NCBI GenBank assembly: GCA_900313355.1
Contig: OMQZ01000194.1
Coordinates: 1 to 11,136, forward strand
From: an uncultured Rhodospirillaceae bacterium
Lineage (GTDB): Bacteria > Pseudomonadota > Alphaproteobacteria > RF32 > CAG-239
Length of the DNA stretch: 11,136 nt
Direction: 5' to 3'
Shown here piece after piece: positions 1 through 5,683 of this stretch. A model generated the notes under the pieces. The model searched no databases. It saw only the letters and a program-made list of their open reading frames with translations, and was not told the origin of the DNA. The position numbers and the translations under genes were made by a program. Position 1 is the stretch's first letter; the number at the start of each line of letters is the position of its first letter.

Positions 1-1320
1 AATAAGGCGCACTTTTCCGCCAAGCTGCGAAGGAATCATATCCGTCATTTCAGCACGGCGCAAGCCCATCTTTTCAACAACCGTTCCTGAAAATTCTTCA
101 TCAACATCAACCACAACTTCTTCAACAGGCTCTAAAAGCCCGCCGTTTTCATCTTTTTTCATCAAAACACGCGGACGCGAAATCGAAAGCTCAAACCCCT
201 CGCGGCGCATTGTTTCGATTAATACTCCGAGTTGAAGTTCGCCCCTGCCCGCAACTTCAAACGAATCGGTTTTATCCGTTCTTGAAATCTTTAAGGCAAT
301 ATTGCTTTCTGCTTCTTTTTCAAGTCTGTCCCAAATCATACGTGAAGTCACCTTGTCGCCCTCACGCCCCGCAAGCGGTGAATCGTTGACCGAAAACGTC
401 ATTGCCAATGTCGGCGGATCAATCGGTTGAGCCTTGATCGGTGTTTCAACCTCATAAGCGCAGATTGTGTCAGCAACTGTTCCTTTAACCACACCCGCAA
501 CCGCGACGATGTCGCCTGCATGAGCCTCGTTTAAGGCCACGCGCTCTAACCCCTTGTAGGCTAAAATTTTTGATATACGTGTTTTTTCAACTTCACCGTT
601 TTGGTTAATCACTTTAACGGCATCATTGAGCTTTAACGTTCCTGACCAAATTTTTCCCGTTAAAATACGACCTAAAAACTTATCGCCCTCAAGCGTTGTG
701 ACGAGCATTGAAAATGGTTTGTCTTTTTCACATTTCGGTTCGCTGACATAGGATAAAATAAGTTCAAAAAGCGGTGTTAAATCTTTTTTCTCATCTTTTA
801 AGTCTTTGACTGCCCAACCGTTTCTGCCTGAAGCATACAAAACAGGAAAGTCGAGCTGCTCATCCGTGGCGTTTAAGCTTACAAAAAGGTCAAATATTTC
901 ATTTAAAACTTCATCAGGACGCGCATCCGGCTTATCTGCTTTGTTGATGACTACGATTGGTTTCAAACCTATTTTCAAGGCTTTTCCCAAAACGAATTTT
1001 GTCTGAGGCATCGGACCTTCAGACGAATCGACCAAAAGGACCACACCGTCAACCATTGAAAGAATACGTTCGACTTCACCTCCGAAATCTGCGTGTCCCG
1101 GAGTATCAACAATGTTGATATGGTGCCCGTTCCAATCGACTGACGTGCATTTTGATAAAATCGTAATACCGCGTTCGCGCTCCAAATCATTGCTGTCTAA
1201 AACACAATCAACAACTTTTTGGTTGTCACGAAAGGTTCCGCTTTGTTTTAAGAGACCGTCCACAAGCGTTGTTTTTCCGTGGTCAACGTGGGCGATAATC
1301 GCAATATTTCTCATACTCAT
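1..1320 (-). CDS. typA: Ribosome-associated GTPase TypA/BipA (3' part outside window)
   Basis: Translational GTPase of the EF-G/LepA superfamily that binds ribosomes and supports growth under stress and at low temperature (family knowledge). The reading frame is open to the window edge and gives residues 1-440 of a protein that is usually about 600 long, so the C-terminal domain is missing here. Visible motifs are the P-loop AHVDHGKTT (about residues 10-18), RGIT (50-53), DTPGH (72-76), NKAD (126-129) and ASGRNGWA (163-170). The stretch [12 protein letters not shown] is diagnostic of TypA rather than LepA or EF-G. Translation could start at either of two in-frame ATGs, 1320 or 1314; I chose 1320 because AAAGGAC lies seven bases upstream. 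It has its own promoter overlapping a palindrome, and its leader region is duplicated at 2684-2815. Confidence 0.95.
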   Translation of the reverse strand, partial: MSMRNIAIIAHVDHGKTTLVDGLLKQSGTFRDNQKVVDCVLDSNDLERERGITILSKCTSVDWNGHHINIVDTPGHADFGGEVERILSMVDGVVLLVDSSEGPMPQTKFVLGKALKIGLKPIVVINKADKPDARPDEVLNEIFDLFVSLNATDEQLDFPVLYASGRNGWAVKDLKDEKKDLTPLFELILSYVSEPKCEKDKPFSMLVTTLEGDKFLGRILTGKIWSGTLKLNDAVKVINQNGEVEKTRISKILAYKGLERVALNEAHAGDIVAVAGVVKGTVADTICAYEVETPIKAQPIDPPTLAMTFSVNDSPLAGREGDKVTSRMIWDRLEKEAESNIALKISRTDKTDSFEVAGRGELQLGVLIETMRREGFELSISRPRVLMKKDENGGLLEPVEEVVVDVDEEFSGTVVEKMGLRRAEMTDMIPSQLGGKVRLI

Positions 1321-1344
1321 TGGTCTTGTCCTTTAATCAAATTC

Positions 1345-1377
1345 GCGTTACAATAACGCTTTTTTTTCAAATTTCAA
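1345..1377 (-). promoter_or_regulatory. typA promoter with palindrome over the -10 box
   Basis: On the minus strand TTGAAA (1377-1372) and TATTGT (1355-1350) are 16 bases apart and would start a transcript about 22 bases before typA. The -10 box lies inside a perfect inverted repeat, GCGTTA-TTG-TAACGC (1345-1359), which could be an operator. This is inferred by eye; no start site is known. Confidence 0.45.
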
Positions 1378-1404
1378 GATTTTTTTAAATAAAAATTTTG
1401 AAAT

Positions 1405-1435
1405 AAAAAAGGCGCCAACTTGCGGCACCTTTTTT
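1405..1435 (-). terminator. Rho-independent terminator of the substrate-binding protein gene
   Basis: Read on the minus strand, GGTGCC and GGCGCC pair with one G-U wobble around a seven-base loop, with A6 before and T6 after. On the plus strand the same arms would have a C-A mismatch, so it is oriented for the gene ending at 1453. It is a near copy of the rpsI terminator at 2784-2815. Confidence 0.85.
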
Positions 1436-1452
1436 AGGTTTTAAAATTATTT

Positions 1453-2565
1453 TCAGTATTCCTGTTTTACGGCTTTTCCATCCAGAATACGCAAAATATT
1501 TGCCTCACTATCTATGTTTTGATTTTCTTTATCAAAGGTTAACTTCCCTAAAGGAGAATCCAGTCCATCAGAAGATTTCAAATTGTTGATAAAATCTTCC
1601 GGCGTCGGACGATTTTGCGTCGGAATGGTTTCATAGTTATGGATTGCGACCCACAATGTGGTATAAACGTTTTCTGCCCAATTTGTCGTCTTATCTCCTG
1701 TATATGCACTGTAATCATTATAAAAATCATTTGATGCATGGGCAACGTCCACATACCAATTCCCTTCGGCAAGTGTTTTATCTTGTAATAAGTTGAAAGA
1801 TTGTATTGCCAAAACGGGGATGTCCAATTCCTGCTCCTTAAATTGGCGTAACAAATTATCTGTATCCGGCGACTGTGTTACCAATAAAATTGCTTCCGGA
1901 TTTTGATGTTTAATCTTTTCAATTAAAATTCGAAAATCGCGTTCATTCGGATTAATATAATATGTTTCAACGTTGAATTTTGAATCTTGTTTTGCTATGT
2001 TTTCAAAACCACTGTATAGAGATACTGTACCGGCAGCGTTTAATACAATGCTGACTATGTTATGATAACCTTTTTTATCCAAAAGTTCCGCTGTCTTTGC
2101 TCCCGTCTTTTCCGTTGATGTTACAACACGATAATTATAAAAGCCTTTAGAAATCGCTTTATCTTGCGCAAAAGATAAATGAGCTACTTTTTTTTCTGCC
2201 GTGATTGGAGAAACAGCACTGGAAACACTGGAAAATGTGCTGATAATCAAATCCACTTTATCATAAGTCATTAGCCTTAGTGCTCCAGAAACACCTTGAG
2301 ATGCTTCCGCTTTGGAATCTTCCCATATTATTTCATAATTGTATTTCATTTTGTCTTTGTCATTTTTTATCCAAAAAAAGTCTACGGCTTTTTGTGCAGA
2401 TTTACCGACAAAGGCGGCATTTCCTGTTAACGGGTACAAGAAAGCAATTTTAATGGTCTTTTTTCCGTTGTTCTTCTTTTCTACTTTAGATTGATTTACA
2501 TAAATAAGCCCAAAAATAATTGCAAATCCTAAAACTATGGCAGCAGTTTTAAATAACACCTTCAT
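1453..2565 (-). CDS. Orphan periplasmic substrate-binding protein, LivJ/LivK-like
   Basis: A 370-residue protein resembling the branched-chain amino acid type of ABC substrate-binding proteins (Peripla_BP_6). Evidence is IKIAFLYPLTGNAAFVGKSAQKA near residues 38-59, followed by a two-lobe pattern with KVDLIIST-type and PEAILLVTQ-type strands, and GLDSPLGKLTFDK near the C-terminus. The N-terminus has a Lys-containing start and one hydrophobic segment (about 8-24) but no lipobox cysteine and no clear cleavage site, so it may stay membrane-anchored. No permease or ATPase gene is nearby, so the ligand and transport role are unknown; a sensory role is possible. Start 2565 is supported by AAAGGA eight bases upstream. 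GC is visibly lower than in the flanking housekeeping genes (about 35% in sampled lines). It sits between two direct repeats, which suggests later insertion between rpsI and typA. Confidence 0.85.
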   Translation of the reverse strand: MKVLFKTAAIVLGFAIIFGLIYVNQSKVEKKNNGKKTIKIAFLYPLTGNAAFVGKSAQKAVDFFWIKNDKDKMKYNYEIIWEDSKAEASQGVSGALRLMTYDKVDLIISTFSSVSSAVSPITAEKKVAHLSFAQDKAISKGFYNYRVVTSTEKTGAKTAELLDKKGYHNIVSIVLNAAGTVSLYSGFENIAKQDSKFNVETYYINPNERDFRILIEKIKHQNPEAILLVTQSPDTDNLLRQFKEQELDIPVLAIQSFNLLQDKTLAEGNWYVDVAHASNDFYNDYSAYTGDKTTNWAENVYTTLWVAIHNYETIPTQNRPTPEDFINNLKSSDGLDSPLGKLTFDKENQNIDSEANILRILDGKAVKQEY

Positions 2566-2593
2566 TTTCTTGGTCCTTTCGTTTGTTTTTTAG

Positions 2594-2622
2594 AATGTAC
2601 CAGATTATTTCATAAAACACAA
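2594..2622 (-). promoter_or_regulatory. Possible promoter of the substrate-binding protein gene
   Basis: TTGTGT (2622-2617) and TACATT (2599-2594) are separated by 17 bases, starting a transcript about 20-25 bases before 2565. The -35 box is a poor match, so this is tentative. Confidence 0.3.
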
Positions 2623-2702
2623 CCACTCATTTCGTTCTTGTGAAAACTTTTGATACCGGCAAAATTAGAATTTTCACAAAAAACAATATTTCTCATATTC
2701 AT
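2610..2702 (-). pseudogene. Relic of the typA start, open for 30 codons
   Basis: The minus strand from 2702 reads M-N-M-R-N-I, matching the first six residues of TypA (M-S-M-R-N-I), preceded by GAAGGAT. After that the sequence no longer resembles TypA and meets TGA at 2612-2610, giving a 30-residue frame. I read it as the broken end of a duplicated typA leader. It could still be translated as a leader peptide ahead of the substrate-binding protein gene, but nothing shows selection for that. Confidence 0.55.
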
Positions 2703-2815
2703 GGTTTTATCCTTCAATCAAATTCCTGTTACAATGACATTTCTTTCAAATTTCAAGATTTTTGTAACAAAAAATTTTGAAATAAAAAAGGCGCCGACTT
2801 GCGGCACCTTTTTTT
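2684..2815. repeat. Direct repeat, right copy (rpsI terminator plus decayed typA leader)
   Basis: Second copy of the 1302-1435 segment, directly downstream of rpsI. It keeps the terminator, an AAGGA-type ribosome binding site and the first typA codons. Its promoter-like boxes are only 14 bases apart rather than 16, because of a net two-base deletion between the palindrome and the -35 box. Similarity stops at typA codon 6-7. Confidence 0.85.
2784..2815 (-). terminator. Rho-independent terminator of rplM-rpsI
   Basis: Minus-strand hairpin GGTGCC/GGCGCC with a seven-base loop, T7 before its complement and A/T tracts on both sides, 17 bases past the rpsI stop. One G-U pair on the minus strand would be a C-A mismatch on the plus strand, which fixes the orientation. 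Confidence 0.85.
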
Positions 2816-2831
2816 GAAAATCCAAACGATA

Positions 2832-3452
2832 TTAACGTTTTGAAAATTGGTAAGAACGACGAGCTTTAGCGCGACCGTATTTCTTACGTTCAACCGTTCT
2901 GTCATCACGTGTTAAGAACCCGGCTTGTTTCAAAGCTGTGTGAAGCTCCGGTTCATAGTCGTTTAATGCACGTGAAATACCGTGTTTAATCGCACCGGCT
3001 TGTCCTGACAAACCACCGCCGTTAACTGTGCAGATAACGTCAAATTCATTAACGCGGTTTGTTACTTCAAAAGGTTGATTGATAATCATCTTCAAAACCG
3101 GACGAGAGAAATACTCATCAATCGTTTTGTCGTTGATTGTAATCTTACCATGACCGGGCATAACCCAAACACGTGCAACGGCATCTTTTCTTCTGCCTGT
3201 TGCATAAACACGACCTTGTTTGTCCTTTTTGGCTTTGCGAACAACTTTTGTTTCTGTTGTTGTCTCAACTGCTGTTTCTTTTGTTGCAGCTTTCAAATCT
3301 TTCAAAGAATCGATTTTTTTCGCAGGGCTGGCTTTTTTAACAACTGTTTCAACTTTTTTTGTTGTTGTTTTTTTCGTTGTTTTAGCAGCAGTTGTTTTTG
3401 TTGCAGCTGTTTTTGCAGATGTTTTTGCCGTTGTTTCTTTCTTTGTAGCCAT
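2832..3452 (-). CDS. rpsI: 30S ribosomal protein S9 with long basic N-terminal extension
   Basis: Small-subunit protein at the head of the 30S; its C-terminal tail reaches the P-site tRNA (family knowledge). The S9 core occupies about residues 81-206: [17 protein letters not shown] at its start, [20 protein letters not shown] in the middle, and the terminal [18 protein letters not shown] with the conserved SKR end. Residues 1-80 are an extra low-complexity segment of Lys, Thr and Ala, containing an SPAKK motif, where S9 is normally about 130 residues in total. The start at 3452 is well supported: the rplM stop and this ATG overlap as TAATG, and AAAAGGAG lies nine bases upstream. No internal ATG with a comparable site precedes the core, so the extension appears genuinely translated. 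Confidence 0.95.
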   Translation of the reverse strand: MATKKETTAKTSAKTAATKTTAAKTTKKTTTKKVETVVKKASPAKKIDSLKDLKAATKETAVETTTETKVVRKAKKDKQGRVYATGRRKDAVARVWVMPGHGKITINDKTIDEYFSRPVLKMIINQPFEVTNRVNEFDVICTVNGGGLSGQAGAIKHGISRALNDYEPELHTALKQAGFLTRDDRTVERKKYGRAKARRSYQFSKR

Positions 3453-3919
3453 TATAATGCACTCCTTTTATTCTTCGGGTTACGAGACGCAATATCCAAA
3501 ACTTCAGGGTTTTGTGCAGAATGCGGATGTGAAGCGCCTGCATAAACTTTGAGCTTTGTCATTTGTTGACGTCCCATCGGGTTACGAGAAATCATGCGTT
3601 CAACAGCTTTTTCAACGATGGCTTCCGGATGAAAACCTGTTAAAAGACGAGCCGGATTGGTTTCTTTGATACCGCCGATCCAACCGGTGTGTTTGAAATA
3701 TTTTTTCTCGGTTAATTTTTTGCCTGTCAATCTGACTTTATCGGCATTGATAACGATAACATAGTCGCCGCAGTCCAAATTCGGAACAAAATAAGGTTTG
3801 TGTTTACCGCGAAGAATCTTCGCTACTTCAGCAGCCAAACGGCCCAAAACAACACCTTGTGCGTCAACAACATACCATTTTCTCTCAATATCTGAGGGTT
3901 TTGTTGCATATGTGGTCAT
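3452..3919 (-). CDS. rplM: 50S ribosomal protein L13
   Basis: Early-assembly protein of the large subunit. The 155-residue length is normal. Diagnostic stretches are [17 protein letters not shown] (about 13-29), [24 protein letters not shown] (36-59), [14 protein letters not shown] (73-86), and [19 protein letters not shown] followed by [17 protein letters not shown] near the end. The start at 3919 follows a GGAAAGAAAG purine tract. It is the first gene of the rplM-rpsI unit, overlapping rpsI by one base, as in most bacteria, which makes equimolar translational coupling likely. A consensus-like promoter lies about 32 bases upstream. Confidence 0.97.
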   Translation of the reverse strand: MTTYATKPSDIERKWYVVDAQGVVLGRLAAEVAKILRGKHKPYFVPNLDCGDYVIVINADKVRLTGKKLTEKKYFKHTGWIGGIKETNPARLLTGFHPEAIVEKAVERMISRNPMGRQQMTKLKVYAGASHPHSAQNPEVLDIASRNPKNKRSAL

Positions 3920-3958
3920 TTTTCTTTCTTTCCAATGTTAATTAAAAAATTCTGGTTT

Positions 3959-3986
3959 AATATACTTTAAAAAAATTGATTGTCAA
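3959..3986 (-). promoter_or_regulatory. Strong sigma-70 type promoter of rplM-rpsI
   Basis: A perfect TTGACA (3986-3981) is followed after 16 bases by a TATA-type -10 box (3964-3959), in a very AT-rich stretch. The predicted start gives a leader of about 30 bases. Confidence 0.8.
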
Positions 3987-4006
3987 CAACAAAATTTCAT
4001 TAATTT

Positions 4007-4037
4007 TCAATTATTTAAATTGAGGTATTTTAATACC
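4007..4037. repeat. Two adjacent short inverted repeats upstream of the rplM promoter
   Basis: TCAATT-5-AATTGA (4007-4023) is directly followed by GGTATT-TT-AATACC (4024-4037). They lie 20-50 bases upstream of the rplM -35 box. They may be operator-like sites or chance in AT-rich DNA. Confidence 0.3.
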
Positions 4038-4071
4038 GCTTTTTATATTATTGATTTTGCATGATTTTGTT

Positions 4072-4112
4072 AAAAAGAAAAACCACCCTTTTTCAAGGAT
4101 GGTTTTCTTTTC
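4072..4112 (-). terminator. Rho-independent terminator of the small paralogue pair
   Basis: On the minus strand ACCATCC (4103-4097) pairs with GGGTGGT (4088-4082) with one T-G wobble, around an eight-base loop and within longer A/T arms ending in TTTTTCTTTTT. It begins a few bases after the stop at 4125. Confidence 0.85.
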
Positions 4113-4124
4113 AGATGTGGCGTC

Positions 4125-4562
4125 CTAATCGAACAGATGGGTGCCGTCGATGGCAGACACATTGTCGGGACCTTCATTTTCGGTTTCGGAATCTGCCGCC
4201 GTTCCCGCGCCTGTTTGCGACTTGAACTCGCTCGGGCGCAGAACCTTTAAGTGTTCTGCATAGATTGCCATCTGGCGATTGAGTTCTTTACGGCCTCTGC
4301 CCAGCAGCTCGGGATAATTGTCAATTTGAGCCCTGAGCCACTCGATGAGGGCGAATTGCTCGTAAAACGGCCGCGCATCCACCTCCAACTTAAAAGTAAA
4401 AAGGTGATCGGCATCTTCTTTTTCATCGCCGGTACCGGCGCCGAGTTTCTTTTCCAGCTCGTCCCAGATGATCCGGCCGGCCTTGAGGCGAACCCTCGAT
4501 GAAGCCAGACCTTTTTTGAGATTGTTCTGCTCGAGCACGCTCAATTTAAGTTCTTCTTCCAT
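4125..4562 (-). CDS. Small protein of unknown function, paralogue of the next gene upstream
   Basis: A 145-residue protein I do not recognise. It has an N-terminal helical segment, then GLASSRVRLKAGRIIWDEL (about 18-36), an acidic linker, a region around FYEQFALIEWLRAQIDNYP, and a basic helix ending AEHLKVLRP. The last 35 residues are acidic, Gly/Ser/Ala-rich and probably disordered. It has no signal peptide or membrane segment, so it is likely cytoplasmic. Residues 13-110 align along their length with the product of 4592-4936, 29 bases upstream, so the two are tandem duplicates in one transcript. GC is about 53%, clearly above the neighbourhood. No AGGA-like site precedes the ATG. High GC and a clean frame with terminator support a real gene. 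Confidence 0.75.
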   Translation of the reverse strand: MEEELKLSVLEQNNLKKGLASSRVRLKAGRIIWDELEKKLGAGTGDEKEDADHLFTFKLEVDARPFYEQFALIEWLRAQIDNYPELLGRGRKELNRQMAIYAEHLKVLRPSEFKSQTGAGTAADSETENEGPDNVSAIDGTHLFD

Positions 4563-4591
4563 AATGCTATTGTTTTAATGGTTACACTTTC

Positions 4592-4936
4592 TTAACCGAG
4601 AACATTGATGTGTTCTGTCAGCGTCTGGGCCCAACGGCGCTCTCTTTCTGCCTCGCGGGCGTTCAGCATTCCGATCGAAGAGTCCGTCTGACAATAAGAC
4701 AGCTCGTGTTTGAGCCACTCTTTGAGACACCTGAAATCATACGACGGAAGCTGCTGTGCGTTTGCCTTAAAAACAGCCAAGCGCATTTCATCGTCCTGAG
4801 GATTGCGCGTTGTTGTCAGCCGTTTGTATACGATACGGCCTTCTTGGAGTCTGACCCATTCGGAAGCGATCCCGATACGGAGCAACAAGTTCTCCCACTT
4901 CGAGAGTTTGTTTTTGTATTTACGTCTTTTTGCCAT
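4592..4936 (-). CDS. Small basic protein of unknown function, paralogue of the next gene downstream
   Basis: A 114-residue protein, unrecognised. It opens with the basic MAKRRKYKNK and then aligns with its downstream neighbour: GIASEWVRLQEGRIVYKRL against GLASSRVRLKAGRIIWDEL, YDFRCLKEWLKHEL against YEQFALIEWLRAQI, and AQTLTEHINVLG against AIYAEHLKVLRP. It lacks the neighbour's acidic tail. An in-frame ATG at 4963 would add nine residues. I prefer 4936 because it gives a leader of about 40 bases from the predicted promoter, like that of the gene at 5488, and a similar ATTATCATGGC context. No AGGA-like site precedes either ATG. GC is about 50%. A role in nucleic acid binding is conceivable from the charge only. 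Confidence 0.72.
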   Translation of the reverse strand: MAKRRKYKNKLSKWENLLLRIGIASEWVRLQEGRIVYKRLTTTRNPQDDEMRLAVFKANAQQLPSYDFRCLKEWLKHELSYCQTDSSIGMLNAREAERERRWAQTLTEHINVLG

Positions 4937-4983
4937 GATAATATATTGAAAAAAAATAGACATATGCTTATAAAGTTTCTGTA

Positions 4984-5012
4984 AAATTAGCCTATTTTTT
5001 TTATTTTGTCAA
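4984..5012 (-). promoter_or_regulatory. Promoter of the small paralogue pair
   Basis: TTGACA (5012-5007) and TAATTT (4989-4984) are 17 bases apart, a near-consensus sigma-70 arrangement. Transcription would start near 4976. It lies downstream of the terminator at 5056-5090, so the pair is expected to be transcribed separately from the 5072-5488 gene. Confidence 0.75.
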
Positions 5013-5055
5013 GAAAAACATTTTTGCTTCTTATTTTTTTCAGATTTAAAACGAC

Positions 5056-5090
5056 AAAACGCTATCGGGTTTTACGTCCGATAGCGTTTT
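5056..5090 (-). terminator. Terminator whose 5' arm codes for the end of the preceding protein
   Basis: AAAACGCTATCGG and its exact complement form a 13-bp stem with a nine-base loop, followed on the minus strand by GTCGTTTTAAATC. The stop codon TAA of the 5072-5488 gene (5074-5072) is in the loop, and the last codons KRYR are in the 5' arm. Confidence 0.75.
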
Positions 5091-5488
5091 AAATTCTGAC
5101 GGGTCGCTTTCTTGAATTCCTTTTGACGGGCAAAAAGCAGCTTTCGTGCCGCACGGATAAGCTTTTTGGCAACGCTTTGCGTATCACCTGCGATGCGGTC
5201 AATCAGCTTGAGCATATTGAGCTCTTCCTCCGAAAGCTCCCGCTTAACGTATACCGTTTTAACGGGCACACACTTGAAAGCCAGATTGCAACCGTACTTG
5301 ACAGCTGTGTCAAAAGGACGGAGAATACTTTGATAGTGCTGTTTGATAAATTTCGCCTTCATCATTCTTTTCAGAACTTCCTGCTCTTGTGGCGTGTATC
5401 GCTCTTTTTTCAAAAAGCTTCTCACAATCTTGTTTCTCTTTTCCTGTGTGTCCAAACATTCTTCGATATGATCGTTTTTTTGGGCCAT
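5072..5488 (-). CDS. Small basic helical protein of unknown function
   Basis: A 138-residue, Lys/Arg-rich protein that I do not recognise. It is predicted largely helical, with EKRNKIVRSFLKKERYTPQEQEVLKRMMKAKFIK in the first half, a short central part with three cysteines-valines (YGCNLAFKCVPVKTVYV), then ELSEEELNMLKLIDRIAG and a strongly basic tail ending KRYRT. It has no signal peptide or membrane segment. It shows no visible similarity to the two paralogues downstream, but shares with them small size, absence of an AGGA-like site, an ATTATTATGGC start context and a similar leader. It has its own near-consensus promoter and an overlapping terminator, so it is a single-gene unit. The promoter-gene-terminator arrangement is the main evidence that it is real. 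Confidence 0.72.
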   Translation of the reverse strand: MAQKNDHIEECLDTQEKRNKIVRSFLKKERYTPQEQEVLKRMMKAKFIKQHYQSILRPFDTAVKYGCNLAFKCVPVKTVYVKRELSEEELNMLKLIDRIAGDTQSVAKKLIRAARKLLFARQKEFKKATRQNLKRYRT

Positions 5489-5537
5489 AATAATTATATT
5501 TAATAGTTCAACATAGACTTAAAGCAAAACTGTGTTT

Positions 5538-5565
5538 ATTTTATTTTTTATTTATATCGTGTCAA
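5538..5565 (-). promoter_or_regulatory. Promoter of the 5072-5488 gene
   Basis: TTGACA (5565-5560) and TAAAAT (5543-5538) are 16 bases apart. Transcription would start near 5530, giving a leader of about 43 bases. Confidence 0.75.
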
Positions 5566-5636
5566 TAAAAAACGCTCACACTTCCTCTAAAAGTTATCTT
5601 AAGTTTTCATCAACCTTTTTGGGTTATTATCTTCCC

Positions 5637-5660
5637 ATCCGACAAGAATCGGATTTCTTG
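5637..5660 (+). promoter_or_regulatory. Leader with two mutually exclusive hairpins before the outer-membrane protein gene
   Basis: ATCCGA-CAAGAA-TCGGAT forms a perfect six-base stem (5637-5654). Its loop CAAGAA is in turn complementary to TTCTTG at 5655-5660, so only one of the two pairings can form. The ribosome binding site starts ten bases later. I saw no convincing promoter boxes upstream; TATTAT at about 5625 is a candidate -10 box. Confidence 0.3.
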
Positions 5661-5683
5661 AACTTATGGAAAGGAATATATTC

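Larger units (their letters stand above)
1302..1435. repeat. Direct repeat, left copy (typA leader plus terminator)
   Basis: This segment matches 2684-2815 at roughly 85-90% by eye, with a few single-base indels. It runs from codon 6 of typA through the ribosome binding site and promoter region to a terminator hairpin. The two copies are in the same orientation and bracket the substrate-binding protein gene at 1453-2565. The last third (1365-1435) is the best conserved. Confidence 0.85.

Noticed and set aside
1302..2815. Insertion sequence or transposon carrying the substrate-binding protein gene
   Set aside because: The repeats are direct and consist of host leader sequence; there is no transposase and no terminal inverted repeat.
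3075..3552. Two overlapping plus-strand frames of 110 and 156 codons, rich in Phe, Cys and Val
   Set aside because: They are antisense to the Lys/Thr/Ala-rich rpsI extension; the biased codons of that strand keep the reverse frames open and give the odd composition.
4610..4984. Plus-strand frame of 124 codons opposite the upstream paralogue gene
   Set aside because: The minus-strand frame has a promoter, a paralogue and a terminator; the plus-strand frame has no ribosome binding site or promoter that I can see.
5123..5503. Plus-strand frame of 126 codons opposite the 5072-5488 gene
   Set aside because: It is antisense, has no ribosome binding site and ends inside the minus-strand leader; the minus strand has a consensus promoter and a fitting terminator.
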